Shown here one piece after another: positions 1-7,852 of a stretch of DNA of 64,000 nucleotides. How positions within the stretch are numbered: position 1 is the stretch's first letter; each line of letters begins with the position of its first letter. The stretch comes from Actinomadura sp. DC4. GTDB taxonomy: Bacteria > Actinomycetota > Actinomycetes > Streptosporangiales > Streptosporangiaceae. Location: contig NZ_JAUEQY010000017.1 of NCBI RefSeq assembly GCF_030406325.1, positions 166,678-230,677 on the forward strand. Direction: 5' to 3'. A program made the translations under genes and the position numbers. Below the pieces are notes generated by a model. It was not told where the DNA came from. It was given only the letters and a program-made list of their open reading frames with translations, and searched no databases.

Positions 1-1035
1 GTCGAACACGTCCTGTACGGGGGAGGCGGCGGCGCGGTCGGCGGGGGTGAGGCGGGTGGCGCCGGGCGGCATGCGGTGGCTCCAGCTCGCCGGGTCATAG
101 ACGGCGCCGTCGGTGAGGTAGCTCCAGCGGACGCCGGTGATGGACCAGCGGCCGTCGCGTACACCGGTGGAGGCGGCGCGCAGGTCGACGACGGACACGC
201 CGTGGCGGCCCAAAACGCGCAGGGTGGTGCCGGTGGCTTCCAGGGCGGTGTCGGGATCCAGGCCGAAGACGCGCCGGTGGCCGGTGTCGGAGGCGAGGCG
301 GACGGCGCGGCCGAGGCGGCCGTCGGCGGAGAAGTGGGTGTCGATGAGGCCGTCGGTGAACAGCCCGAACCCGCCGGCGGGCAGGTCGGCGAGCAGGGTG
401 TCGTCGTCGAGGTAGCCGGTGTGGGTGCCCTCGCGCAGCGCCTGGTAGCTGGCGCCGCCGGTGACCATGTCGGGGCCGGACTGGATCTGGGCGCCGGCGC
501 TGGTGCCGGCGATGAGGGCGCCGTGGGCGTGGCGGTCGCGGATGGCGGCCAGGACCTTGGTGTCGGTGTGGGCGGTGCCGTGCAGAAAGGTGGTGACCAG
601 GCGGTACTGGTCGCCGCCGCCGAAGACGAACCCGGTCATGGTGGCGGCCTGGCGGGCCAGGGCGGGGTCGTCGGCGGCGCCGGGGTGGTCCAGGTCGATG
701 GGGAGCCACTGGGCGGCGCCGGCGCCGTAGCGTTTGAGGATGTCGGCGTAGAAGCGCCCGTTGACGGCGCTGTTGGCGGCCTGGGGCGTGCCGGCCGCGG
801 GGTCTCGGCTCGGGGGCAGCGAGGCGGCGGTGATGACGCCGATGCGGGCGCGGGCGCCGCCGGCCCTGGCGACGATCTCGTGGTAGATCTCGGCGTTGCC
901 GTCGGAGAGCGCACCGCCGATGAGGATCACGGCGCCGCGCCGGCCGGGGGCGGGTGTGGTGGTGGTCGCGTGTGCGGGGGTCGTCATCGTCGCCGCCAGG
1001 ACGGTAGCCGCGGACAGCATCGCGAGTCGTTTCAT
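1..1035 (-). CDS. Secreted cyanophycinase-like serine peptidase (family S51), 3' end cut by window edge
   Basis: Reading the minus strand from ATG 1035 gives 345 codons with no stop before base 1, so the C-terminus lies outside the window. The N-terminus MKRLAMLSAATVLAATMTTP... ending AHA is a Sec signal peptide. Then follow a GAVILIGGALSDG strand, FVFGGGDQYRL and the nucleophile elbow GTSAGAQ, the pattern of cyanophycinase/S51 peptidases (Ser nucleophile in TSAGA). The family cleaves beta-aspartyl or alpha-aspartyl bonds; secreted members are often exocellular peptidases of unknown substrate. An in-frame ATG at 1047 is an alternative start. It points the same way as the AmCP operon but is separated from it by 350 bp, so membership of that cluster is only possible. 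Confidence 0.85.
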   Translation of the reverse strand, partial: MKRLAMLSAATVLAATMTTPAHATTTTPAPGRRGAVILIGGALSDGNAEIYHEIVARAGGARARIGVITAASLPPSRDPAAGTPQAANSAVNGRFYADILKRYGAGAAQWLPIDLDHPGAADDPALARQAATMTGFVFGGGDQYRLVTTFLHGTAHTDTKVLAAIRDRHAHGALIAGTSAGAQIQSGPDMVTGGASYQALREGTHTGYLDDDTLLADLPAGGFGLFTDGLIDTHFSADGRLGRAVRLASDTGHRRVFGLDPDTALEATGTTLRVLGRHGVSVVDLRAASTGVRDGRWSITGVRWSYLTDGAVYDPASWSHRMPPGATRLTPADRAAASPVQDVFD

Positions 1036-1047
1036 CAGGGGTCTCAT

Positions 1048-1387
1048 CCGGGATGTGAGGCCGTAGCCGAGGATGTCACCGACGGGGCCCCGCGGGCGGG
1101 GGTCCTGGCCGCCAGGAACGCATATCCACCGGTCGCGCCACCATCGCCGCGATGGATCCGGATCAGTGCCACTCTACCTGTACGCCCGCGATGTCTCCGC
1201 AGGTCAGAACCCGTGTGGCGCGCTGCGTCCCGGCGGTAACACCGGTCACGGCTAGGCGGCCATGGCCAGGTTCGGCGACCGCGGCGAGCTCGGCCGCGCC
1301 GGGACATGCCCTGGATGACCGCGGCGAAGTATCGTCGTGTTCCTGGCCTCCGGCGACGCGCGCCGGGTCCGCGACGCGACCGGCGGC
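1048..1387. other. Intergenic stretch without a recognisable gene
   Basis: This 340-bp gap separates the lysK-like stop from the cyanophycinase-like start. Frames open here on both strands but none shows a family signature, a ribosome binding site or actinobacterial codon bias. It probably holds the 3' end of the AmCP operon transcript and the promoter of the S51 peptidase. I see no clear terminator. Confidence 0.5.
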
Positions 1388-2431
1388 TCAGGCCTGTGAA
1401 ACGGTGAGGCCGGCGGCGAGCTGGTCCAGCGCCGAGGTCAGGATCGCCACGCCGCGCAGGAACTCGGCGATCTCGATGGACTCCTCGTCACTGTGGTCCA
1501 GGGACCCGTCGCCGGGCCCGTACGCGGCCATCGGCACGCTCCACCGCTCACTGACGGTGTTCATGTCCGAGGTGCCGGTCTTGAGCGTGGGCCGCGGTGA
1601 CCCGCCGTGGGTACGGATCGCCGCCGACAGGGCCCGTACGACGGGGTCGGCGCGGGAGGCGCGGACGGCGGGGATCGCGCGGGTGACCTTCAGCTCCCCG
1701 CCGGCCGCCAGCGTCTCCAGACGCGTGACGAACGCCGGCACGTCGAAGCCCGGGGGGATGCGGCAGTCGACGTCGGCGTGGCCGCTGGTGAGGTTCCCGC
1801 TGATCGAGCGCAGCGTCGCGGCGGGCAGCCCGAACGCCCCGTGGTCGCGTTCGGGCCCCAGCGCCTCCTGCAGTCCCTGCCAGAACGCGACGACGGCCTC
1901 GCTCGCCTTCGGCAGCGGATTCGTCGAGTGCGTGGCGGGCCGCGCCGCCCAGTACTCCAGGTCGATCTTCCCCTTGTAGCCCAGCACGACCCGGTCCCAC
2001 CCGCCGGGCTCGCCGATGACGAGCGCGTCCGGGGGCGGCAGCGTACGGGCGATGTGATGCCCGCCGCGGGACAGGCGTTCCTCCTCGACCGCGCCGATCA
2101 CGCGGATCAGCCCGGGAAACTCCGGGCGCGCCGCGGCGGCGCAGATCATCGCGGCGAGCGGCGCCTTGGCGTCGACGGCGCCCCGCCCGTACAGGCGGCC
2201 GCCCGCGCGGCGCGCCGGCAGCGCGGGCGCGACGGTGTCCATGTGCGACAGCAGCATCACCGTCGGACCGCCCCCGGCGCCGATGTCGCCGATGACGTTG
2301 CCGGCCTCGTCGCGGCGCGCCGCGAACCCCATCCCGGCCATGGCCCGTTCCAGGTGCCGGGCCAGGCGTTCCTCCTCACCGGACAGCGAGGGGATCTCCA
2401 GCATCGACTGCAGCAGGTCTTCGGCGTTCAC
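1388..2431 (-). CDS. lysK: LysK-type [LysW]-amino acid hydrolase (M20 metallopeptidase)
   Basis: This 347-residue M20-family carboxypeptidase most resembles LysK, which hydrolyses the isopeptide bond between the C-terminal Glu of LysW and the finished amino acid. Metal ligands and catalytic residues are visible: HMD (His63, Asp65), GRGAVDAK (Asp87), AVEEE (Glu116/Glu117), GEPG (Glu141) and LDHSDEE (His313). The GTG start overlaps the lysZ-like stop as GTGA. It is the last gene of the AmCP operon, fitting its role as the release step. In this cluster it would free a modified product rather than lysine or ornithine; that part is inference from the transketolase and sulfotransferase neighbours. 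Confidence 0.85.
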   Translation of the reverse strand: MNAEDLLQSMLEIPSLSGEEERLARHLERAMAGMGFAARRDEAGNVIGDIGAGGGPTVMLLSHMDTVAPALPARRAGGRLYGRGAVDAKAPLAAMICAAAARPEFPGLIRVIGAVEEERLSRGGHHIARTLPPPDALVIGEPGGWDRVVLGYKGKIDLEYWAARPATHSTNPLPKASEAVVAFWQGLQEALGPERDHGAFGLPAATLRSISGNLTSGHADVDCRIPPGFDVPAFVTRLETLAAGGELKVTRAIPAVRASRADPVVRALSAAIRTHGGSPRPTLKTGTSDMNTVSERWSVPMAAYGPGDGSLDHSDEESIEIAEFLRGVAILTSALDQLAAGLTVSQA

Positions 2432-3222
2432 GGTCGCACCTCCACCGGCGTTCCGGATATCTCGGTCAGGGGCCGTACGGTCCGGCCGTCGGCGATGAGG
2501 ACCTGCCCGACGCCGCCGAGCAGGGCCTCACGGGCGGCGATGAGCTTGCGGTGCATCCCGCCGGTCGCCGCGTACGGCACCGGCCCCTCACGCGGCAGCT
2601 CACATCGCACCAGGACGCTGTTCTCGTCGGCGGCGTCGGACAGGACACCGGGCGCGGCGGTCAGCAGGACGAGCCGGTCCGCGCCCAGCGCGACCGCGAC
2701 GGCGGCCGCGGCGCGGTCGGCGTCGACGTTGAGCGGCCCGCCGTCCTCCCCGGCCGCCGGCGGGGACAGGACGGGCGTGAACCCGGCGTCCAGCAGGTCC
2801 CGCAGCACCCGGTCCTCGACCTCGACGACCCGGCCGCTGTGGTCGTCGCGGACGATGACCGTACGGCCGTCGACGACGGTGCGGCGCGGGCCCTTGCGCA
2901 CCGCGCGCAGCAGTCCCGCGTCCAGGCCGGTCAGCCCGATCGCCCGCACGCCGCTGGCGACCAGCGCCGCCACGATGACGGGCTTGGCACGGCCCGTCAT
3001 CGCCAGGGTGAGCACGTCGAGCATGGCCAGGTCGGTGTAGCGGCTCCGCACCCCGGCGGGGGACAGGAGCGTGCGCTGCGCGACGCCCATCTCGGCGGCC
3101 AGCCGCGCGATCTGCGGCGCGCCGCCGTGCACCACGACGCACGGCGTGCCGAGCCGGGCGACGTCCTCGCAGATCGGCCGCGGATCGACGGCGCCGCCGC
3201 ACTTGATGACGGTCAGCTTCAT
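2428..3222 (-). CDS. lysZ: LysZ-type [LysW]-aminoacyl kinase (amino acid kinase family)
   Basis: A 264-residue amino acid kinase related to N-acetylglutamate kinase and LysZ, predicted to phosphorylate the side-chain carboxylate of the amino acid carried on LysW. Seen: IKCGGA at the N-terminus, VHGGAPQI, GLTGLDAGL, the NVDADRAAAAVA nucleotide-binding segment, LTAAPGVL and GGMHRKL near the C-terminus. I chose ATG 3222 because an SD-like AGAGGTGG lies 2-8 bases upstream of it, whereas the GTG at 3228 falls inside that SD. It follows the lysY-like gene by 9 bp and overlaps lysK by 4 bp. Confidence 0.87.
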   Translation of the reverse strand: MKLTVIKCGGAVDPRPICEDVARLGTPCVVVHGGAPQIARLAAEMGVAQRTLLSPAGVRSRYTDLAMLDVLTLAMTGRAKPVIVAALVASGVRAIGLTGLDAGLLRAVRKGPRRTVVDGRTVIVRDDHSGRVVEVEDRVLRDLLDAGFTPVLSPPAAGEDGGPLNVDADRAAAAVAVALGADRLVLLTAAPGVLSDAADENSVLVRCELPREGPVPYAATGGMHRKLIAAREALLGGVGQVLIADGRTVRPLTEISGTPVEVRP

Positions 3223-3231
3223 GGCCACCTC

Positions 3232-4245
3232 TTAGATGGGGTGCAGGCCGGGGAACTCCAGGCCGAGGCGCTCGGGCCAGCCCATGCGGATGTTGAGGCA
3301 CTGCACGGCGTTGCCGGACCCGCCCTTCATCAGGTTGTCCAGCGCGGCGACGACCGTCACCCGGTCCCCGTCGGCGGCGAAACCGACGTCGCAGTGGTTG
3401 GACCCCAGCAGGATCTTGGGGTCGGGCAGGCGGTGGACGCCCTGGCGGTGCGCGATGATCCGCACGAACGGCTCACCGGCGTACCGGGTCCGGTACGCGC
3501 GCCGGATCGCCTTCTCATCCAGCCCCGAACCCCCGCGCGGGGTCAGGTGGCACAGGACCTGCACGCCGCGCACGGCCTCCACGCCCGTCGCGGTCATCCG
3601 CGCGTCCAGGCCGGTCGCCTGGGCGACCTCGGCCTCGTGCCGGTGCCCGACGGGCGCGAACACCCGCATCGCGCCGCTGCGCTCGGCGTGCAGGTTCGCC
3701 GCGCCCGCCGACGCGCCCGACCCGCTGGAGCCGGTACGCACGTCGATGCGCGCGGGCCCCTCCACCAGACCCGCGACGGGCGCCAGCGCCAGGATCGCGG
3801 CGTTCGCGCCGCAGCCGGGCACGCTGACGCGGTCGGCGGTGCGCAGCCGCTCGCGGAACAGCTCCGGGCAGCCGGTGGTGAAACCGGCCAGCAGCTCCGG
3901 CGCGGTGTGCCCGGTGCCGTAGTACCGCTCGTACACCGCCGGGTCGCGCAGCCGGAAGTCCCCGGACAGGTCGATGACCAGCGGCGCGTCCAGCCCGGGA
4001 ACCAGCTTCATCGTCGCGGTGTGCGGCGTCGCGCAGAACACCACGTCGCACTCGCCCAGCTCGTCGGCGCCGCAGAACGTCATCGCGGTGTGACCGCGCA
4101 GGTTCGGGTGGATCGCGTCGACGCGGCGGCCGGGGAAACGCGTGGAGACCGCGTACCCGACCTCCACCCGCGGATGCCCGGTCAGGAGCCGCAGCAGCTC
4201 CCCGCCGAGGTACCCGGCCGCGCCCAGGACGCCCGCGCGGATCAC
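3232..4245 (-). CDS. lysY: LysY-type [LysW]-aminoacyl phosphate reductase (ArgC family)
   Basis: 337 residues, the normal length for ArgC/LysY semialdehyde dehydrogenases. The N-terminal Rossmann motif GAAGYLGGELLRLL binds NADPH, PGCGAN carries the catalytic Cys, and TGSSGSGAS and HRLPDP are typical further motifs. It should reduce the acyl phosphate made by LysZ to a LysW-bound semialdehyde. GTG start, overlapping the lysX-like stop as GTGA. No LysJ-type aminotransferase is found beside it, so the semialdehyde is probably not aminated as in lysine or ornithine synthesis but passed to the transketolase pair encoded upstream. Confidence 0.88.
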   Translation of the reverse strand: MIRAGVLGAAGYLGGELLRLLTGHPRVEVGYAVSTRFPGRRVDAIHPNLRGHTAMTFCGADELGECDVVFCATPHTATMKLVPGLDAPLVIDLSGDFRLRDPAVYERYYGTGHTAPELLAGFTTGCPELFRERLRTADRVSVPGCGANAAILALAPVAGLVEGPARIDVRTGSSGSGASAGAANLHAERSGAMRVFAPVGHRHEAEVAQATGLDARMTATGVEAVRGVQVLCHLTPRGGSGLDEKAIRRAYRTRYAGEPFVRIIAHRQGVHRLPDPKILLGSNHCDVGFAADGDRVTVVAALDNLMKGGSGNAVQCLNIRMGWPERLGLEFPGLHPI

Positions 4246-5099
4246 GCCGGCCCCACCGCGAACGCGACGATCGCGCCGGCGACGTCGACGGCCTCACCGT
4301 GCGCCTCCTGCAGACCGCGGAACTCCACGTTGTGGTTGACCTCCAGCGCGTACAGGCCGCCGGGACCCTCGATCACGTCGACGCCCAGGACACCGCCGCC
4401 GACCGCCTTGGCCGCGGCCAGCGCGAGCGCGCCCAGCTCCGGCGTCACCGGGCACGGCGCGGACCGGCCGCCTCGCGCGGCGTTGGTCCGCCACCCGGCC
4501 GAGTACCGGTACGACGCGGCGACCACCTCCTCCCCGGCGACGAGCACACGGATGTCACGGTCCGGCTTGTCGATGTATTCCTGCAGGTAGATGATGTGCT
4601 GCTGCGGTGAGGGCAGCGCCGCGCGGTGCTCCATGACGATCCGCGCCTCGGCGGGGTCGCGGGCCAGCGCGGCCAGCCGCCCCCACGACCCGGTGAGCGG
4701 CTTGACCACGACCGGGTATCCCAGCTCCTCCGCCGCCTCCAGCCCGGCGTCGGGCGTGAGCGCCACCCGCGTACGGGGCGTGGGCAGCCCGGCGCGGCGC
4801 AGCTCCAGCGACGTGCGCACCTTGTCCCCGCACACCGCGATCACCTCCGCGCCGTTGACCGCCCGCACACCGCCGGCCTCCAGCAGCAGCGCGGCATAGT
4901 AGGCGCGGCTGTGGGAGATCTCCCGGTTCAGCGCCGCCGTGAACGGCCCGCCGGCCGGCCCGTCCAGGCCGGCGGTGAGGGCACGGGTGTCGAGGTGGGT
5001 GTAGCGGGCTCCGCGGCGCTCCAGCGCCGCGAAGATCCGCTTCTCCTCGTACCGCACCCGCGAGGCCAGCACCGCCAGCCCGGGACCGGGAGGGCTCAC
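4242..5099 (-). CDS. lysX: LysX-type ATP-grasp ligase that loads the amino acid on LysW
   Basis: A 285-residue ATP-grasp ligase of the LysX/ArgX/RimK group. It starts at GTG 5099, overlapping the LysW stop as GTGA; longer in-frame extension is only antisense-like sequence. The start region (LAVLASRVRYEEKRIFAAL) matches the family N-terminus. Visible: CGDKVRT, GYPVVVKPLTGSWGR, YLQEYIDKPDRDIRV, and the C-terminal metal site with EVNHNVEFRG. It should join the alpha-amino group of glutamate or a homologue to the gamma-carboxylate of the terminal Glu of LysW. Which amino acid it takes cannot be read from the sequence with confidence. Confidence 0.87.
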   Translation of the reverse strand: MSPPGPGLAVLASRVRYEEKRIFAALERRGARYTHLDTRALTAGLDGPAGGPFTAALNREISHSRAYYAALLLEAGGVRAVNGAEVIAVCGDKVRTSLELRRAGLPTPRTRVALTPDAGLEAAEELGYPVVVKPLTGSWGRLAALARDPAEARIVMEHRAALPSPQQHIIYLQEYIDKPDRDIRVLVAGEEVVAASYRYSAGWRTNAARGGRSAPCPVTPELGALALAAAKAVGGGVLGVDVIEGPGGLYALEVNHNVEFRGLQEAHGEAVDVAGAIVAFAVGPA

Positions 5100-5263
5100 T
5101 CGCCCCAGTCCTCCTCGATCTCCGGGGCGAGCGCGAGCGTCACCGGCGCCAGGCCGGTCACCTCCAGCTCGCTGGAGCAGTCCGGGCACTGGGAGATCTC
5201 ACTCAGCCGTACCGGCTCGGCCAGTTGGACCGGGCCCTCACACTCGGGACAGGTCTGGGTCAT
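5096..5263 (-). CDS. lysW: LysW-type amino-group carrier protein (AmCP)
   Basis: A 55-residue acidic protein with two CxxC zinc motifs (Cys5/Cys8 and Cys26/Cys29) and the diagnostic C-terminus EDWGE, whose last Glu is the attachment point for the substrate amino group. This short gene is easily missed. Its ATG 5263 has a strong SD (GGGAGGA, 7 bases upstream) located inside the 3' end of the transketolase C-half gene, with which it overlaps by 26 bp; its stop overlaps the lysX start. Co-location with lysX, Y, Z and K homologues confirms the call. In Streptomyces, AmCPs of this kind serve secondary metabolism (vazabitide A, s56-p1), which is the likely role here given the neighbours. Confidence 0.95.
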   Translation of the reverse strand: MTQTCPECEGPVQLAEPVRLSEISQCPDCSSELEVTGLAPVTLALAPEIEEDWGE

Positions 5264-6191
5264 CCCGCGTTCCTCCCATCAGGGTCAGCGCCGTCGCGGC
5301 GATCCGTTCACCGGTGATTCCGTAGTGGTCGAGCAGGTGCTCCTGACCGCCGACGACCTGCGCGAACGTGTCGGGCATGCCGATCCGCGCCACACGCTTG
5401 GGCGCGTGCTCGGACAGGGTCTCGGCGACCGCGCCGCCCAGGCCACCGGACCGCCAGTGCTCCTCGACGGTGATGACCGCGGCCGCGTCCCGCGCGGCCG
5501 CCACGACGGCCTCCACGTCGAGGGGTTTGAGGGTGTGCACGTTCAGCACCGCGGCCGAGACGCCGCCGGCGGCCAGCAGGTCCGCCGCCGCCAGCGAGGC
5601 CAGCACCGGGTGCGGCCCGCACGCGAACACCGCCAGGTCGGTCCCCTCCCGCAGCGTCTGCGCGCGGCCCAGGACGGTCGGGCCGGCCTCCAGCGCGGGG
5701 GTGGCCTTGCGGCCCAGCCGCAGGTAGACCGGCCCGGGCAGGTCCACCGACTGGGCGACCGCCTCCTCGGTCGCCGTCGCGTCCGCCGGCGTCACCACGG
5801 TGAACCCGGGCAGCGTCCGCATGATCGCCAGGTCCTCCAGCGCGTGGTGCGTGGGGCCCAGGTGCCCGGCGGACAGGCCGCCGTGCGTGGCCGCGACCCG
5901 TACCGGCAGCCCGCTGTAGGCGATGTCGACCTTCAGGGACTCCAGCGCGCGCGTCGTCGCGAACGTGGCCATCGTGTTGACGAAGGGGATCTTCCCGCTG
6001 GCCGCGAGCCCGGCCGCGACCCCCATCAGGTTGTGCTCGGCGATGCCGACGTTGACGTACCGGCCGGCGGCCGGGCCGAAGTCGACGCCGGCGAACAGGC
6101 CGGTGTCGCTGTCCAGGCAGTACAGCCGCGGGTCGTCGGCCATCAGCTTGACCAGCAGGTCGCGGTAGGCCTCACGGGTCGGGATCGTCAT
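5238..6191 (-). CDS. Transketolase, C-terminal (pyrimidine-binding) subunit
   Basis: 317 residues carrying the Pyr and C-terminal domains of transketolase. Visible: GRYVNVGIAEHNLMGVAAGLA with the catalytic Glu that activates thiamine diphosphate, and ATHGGLSAGHLGPTHHALEDLA. It pairs with the N-half encoded just upstream (4-bp overlap), making a split transketolase as in DXS/TK-like secondary-metabolism pairs. In vazabitide-type pathways such a pair adds a two-carbon ketol unit to the AmCP-bound semialdehyde; the same step is inferred here. The stop lies inside lysW, indicating translational coupling. Confidence 0.9.
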   Translation of the reverse strand: MTIPTREAYRDLLVKLMADDPRLYCLDSDTGLFAGVDFGPAAGRYVNVGIAEHNLMGVAAGLAASGKIPFVNTMATFATTRALESLKVDIAYSGLPVRVAATHGGLSAGHLGPTHHALEDLAIMRTLPGFTVVTPADATATEEAVAQSVDLPGPVYLRLGRKATPALEAGPTVLGRAQTLREGTDLAVFACGPHPVLASLAAADLLAAGGVSAAVLNVHTLKPLDVEAVVAAARDAAAVITVEEHWRSGGLGGAVAETLSEHAPKRVARIGMPDTFAQVVGGQEHLLDHYGITGERIAATALTLMGGTRDDPDLSRV

Positions 6192-7036
6192 GAGGCACGC
6201 CGTCTGGCCCGGGCGCGCAGCACCGACATCGCCCGCGCGAGCTGCCGTTCGCCCAGCCGCGCGTAGTGGCTGTCCACCCGGCCCTGCACCGACGGCAGGC
6301 CGTTGCCCTTGACCGTACGGGCGATCACCACGTTCGGCCGGCCACGCGCGCGGCCGGTGAGGGCCTCCCGCAGCCGGCGCCGGTCGTGCCCGTCGACCTC
6401 ACGGACCGCCCACCCGAACGCCCGCCACCGGTCCGCGAGCGGCTCCAGCGGCACGGTCTGCTCGGTCGGCCCGGTGATCTGCAGGCCGTTGCGGTCCACG
6501 ATCACGGTCACGTTGTCCAGGCCCAGCCCGGCGGTCGACATCGCCGCCTCCCACACCGAGCCCTCCTGCAGCTCCCCGTCACCGACGATAACGAAGCAGC
6601 GCCGGGCGGGGTCGGCGAGCGCGAACCCGTTCGCCAGCGGCAGCCCGTGCCCGAGCGACCCGGTGGCCATCTCCACGCCCGGCACCGCGCGGACCGGATG
6701 GCCCATGAGACGGCTGCCCGGCCGCCCGTACGTGGCCAGCTCCTCGGGCGGGAAGAACCCGCGCTCGGCCAGCACCGCGTACAGCGCGATCGCGCCGTGG
6801 CCCTTGGACAGGATGAGGATGTCGCGGTCCTTCGCGCGGGGGTCGGCCGGGTCGACGCGCAGCACGTCGAAGTACAGCGTCGTGAGGATCTCCACCAGCG
6901 ACATCGAGCCGCCCAGGTGGCCGCCCTCCGGGCCGGCGCACATCGCGACGATGTGCTCGCGCACCCTGTCGGTCACCCCGCCCGCCCGCTCGGTCCTCGT
7001 CTCGGTCCTCGTCTCGGTCGTCATCTCGGTCGTCAT
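6188..7036 (-). CDS. Transketolase, N-terminal (thiamine diphosphate-binding) subunit
   Basis: 282 residues forming the ThDP/diphosphate-binding half. Seen: GGHLGGSMSLVEILTTLYF, LSKGHGAIALYA, GSLGHGLPLANGFAL and the ThDP motif starting GDGE (residues 152-155) and ending in Asn183. ATG 7036 is preceded by GGAAGG at the end of the shell-protein gene. The first 16 residues are an odd Thr/Glu/Arg-rich repeat (MTTEMTTETRTETRTE) encoded by four 12-bp tandem copies, absent from ordinary transketolases; a second in-frame ATG occurs at 7024. Works with the C-half gene. Confidence 0.9.
   Translation of the reverse strand: MTTEMTTETRTETRTERAGGVTDRVREHIVAMCAGPEGGHLGGSMSLVEILTTLYFDVLRVDPADPRAKDRDILILSKGHGAIALYAVLAERGFFPPEELATYGRPGSRLMGHPVRAVPGVEMATGSLGHGLPLANGFALADPARRCFVIVGDGELQEGSVWEAAMSTAGLGLDNVTVIVDRNGLQITGPTEQTVPLEPLADRWRAFGWAVREVDGHDRRRLREALTGRARGRPNVVIARTVKGNGLPSVQGRVDSHYARLGERQLARAMSVLRARARRRAS
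6989..7036 (-). repeat. Four tandem 12-bp repeats spanning the transketolase N-half start codon
   Basis: On the plus strand the units read ctcggtcctcgt (6989-7000), ctcggtcctcgt (7001-7012), ctcggtcgtcat (7013-7024) and ctcggtcgtcat (7025-7036). Two of the units end in a start codon on the minus strand, so changes in copy number would lengthen or shorten the N-terminal Thr/Glu tail without a frameshift. Confidence 0.9.
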
Positions 7037-7043
7037 GGCATGC

Positions 7044-7850
7044 TCAGCCTTCCGTCAGGGACGCCAGGACGAAGTGGCCCGGCAGGTGCACCGCCAGGCC
7101 CTCACGGATCTCGGCGGTCAGCACGCCCCCGGAGAGCCGGATCGTGGAGGCGCGCCGGTCCAGCAGGGTCGCCGCGGCGGTGAAGTCGCCGACCAGCGCG
7201 CTGCCGGCCGGGATCATGCGGGTACGGCTGACCTTCACGCCCTGCGTCGCCAGCCGCTCCAGCAGCCCGCCGTCGACCAGCGGCCACCAGTCGTCGGGGT
7301 GCATCACGACGCCGTCGGCCGAGCCGCCGTACCACTCGCACAGCGCCGTCGTGGACAGCAGCCGCTCGGTCACCGTCCCGGCGGGGGAGTGGCGGCGCAG
7401 GCCCGGAATCCGCAGCAGCCCGTCCTCACCGCTCAGCAGCTCCTCGTTCTCGGCCGTGCCGAGCCGTACGAGCAGCCGGAAGTCCACGAACGCGGCGAGC
7501 GCCGCCGGATCGGCCAGGATCGGGGCCGGCACCGGCACCGACGCGCGGACCGTACGGATCTTCGCGGTGGCGACGCCGACCTCGAAGTCCCACTCGGGCG
7601 CCGCGGTGCCGGGGGAGACCTCCGCGGCGCGCTCACGGTAGACGGTGACCTCGTCCGAATCGACGACGGCCTTCTTCAGCAGGTGCCGGACCGTGTAACG
7701 GGGCCGGCGCTGCGCGGGCGGGAACAGGTCGCTGATGGAGGCCCGCAGCTCCACCGACACCTCTGACACCTCCGGGCCGCCACGGGCGTAGGCGAGCGCG
7801 AACTCCTCACCGGGCCCCCGCCGGGTCAGTTCCGGATCATCCAGCAGCAT
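7044..7850 (-). CDS. HK97-fold shell protein: encapsulin-like, embedded in the AmCP cluster
   Basis: 268 residues, the size of encapsulin shell proteins. The C-terminal half carries the phage major capsid/encapsulin A-domain pattern: GVVMHPDDWWPLV (residues 180-192), TRMIPAGSALVGDFTAAATLLDRR (210-233) and ALTAEIREGLAVHLPGHF-like end. Before it are an E-loop-like strand (EVTVYRERA, 67-75) and a P-domain helix followed by ENEELLSGEDGLLRIPGL (134-150). ATG 7850 is preferred since GGGAG lies 7 bases upstream; GTG 7856 would give a GTGA overlap with the SDR gene. No terminase, portal, protease or tail genes are nearby, so this is not a prophage head gene. It sits between SDR and transketolase genes in a tight operon, matching the description of natural-product (Family 3) encapsulins. 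Cargo and assembly are unknown. Confidence 0.82.
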   Translation of the reverse strand: MLLDDPELTRRGPGEEFALAYARGGPEVSEVSVELRASISDLFPPAQRRPRYTVRHLLKKAVVDSDEVTVYRERAAEVSPGTAAPEWDFEVGVATAKIRTVRASVPVPAPILADPAALAAFVDFRLLVRLGTAENEELLSGEDGLLRIPGLRRHSPAGTVTERLLSTTALCEWYGGSADGVVMHPDDWWPLVDGGLLERLATQGVKVSRTRMIPAGSALVGDFTAAATLLDRRASTIRLSGGVLTAEIREGLAVHLPGHFVLASLTEG

Positions 7851-7852
7851 CG

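Noticed and set aside
76..1239. Long plus-strand open frame (387 codons) over the S51 peptidase
   Set aside because: Gly/Ala/Val-rich translation typical of antisense high-G+C frames; the minus strand has a signal peptide and the S51 motifs.
1388..5263. Primary lysine or arginine biosynthesis via LysW
   Set aside because: No LysJ aminotransferase or alpha-aminoadipate synthesis genes; transketolase, sulfotransferase and SDR in the same operon indicate secondary metabolism.
7044..7850. Prophage major capsid gene
   Set aside because: No portal, terminase, scaffold protease or tail genes nearby; the gene is coupled to metabolic genes on both sides.
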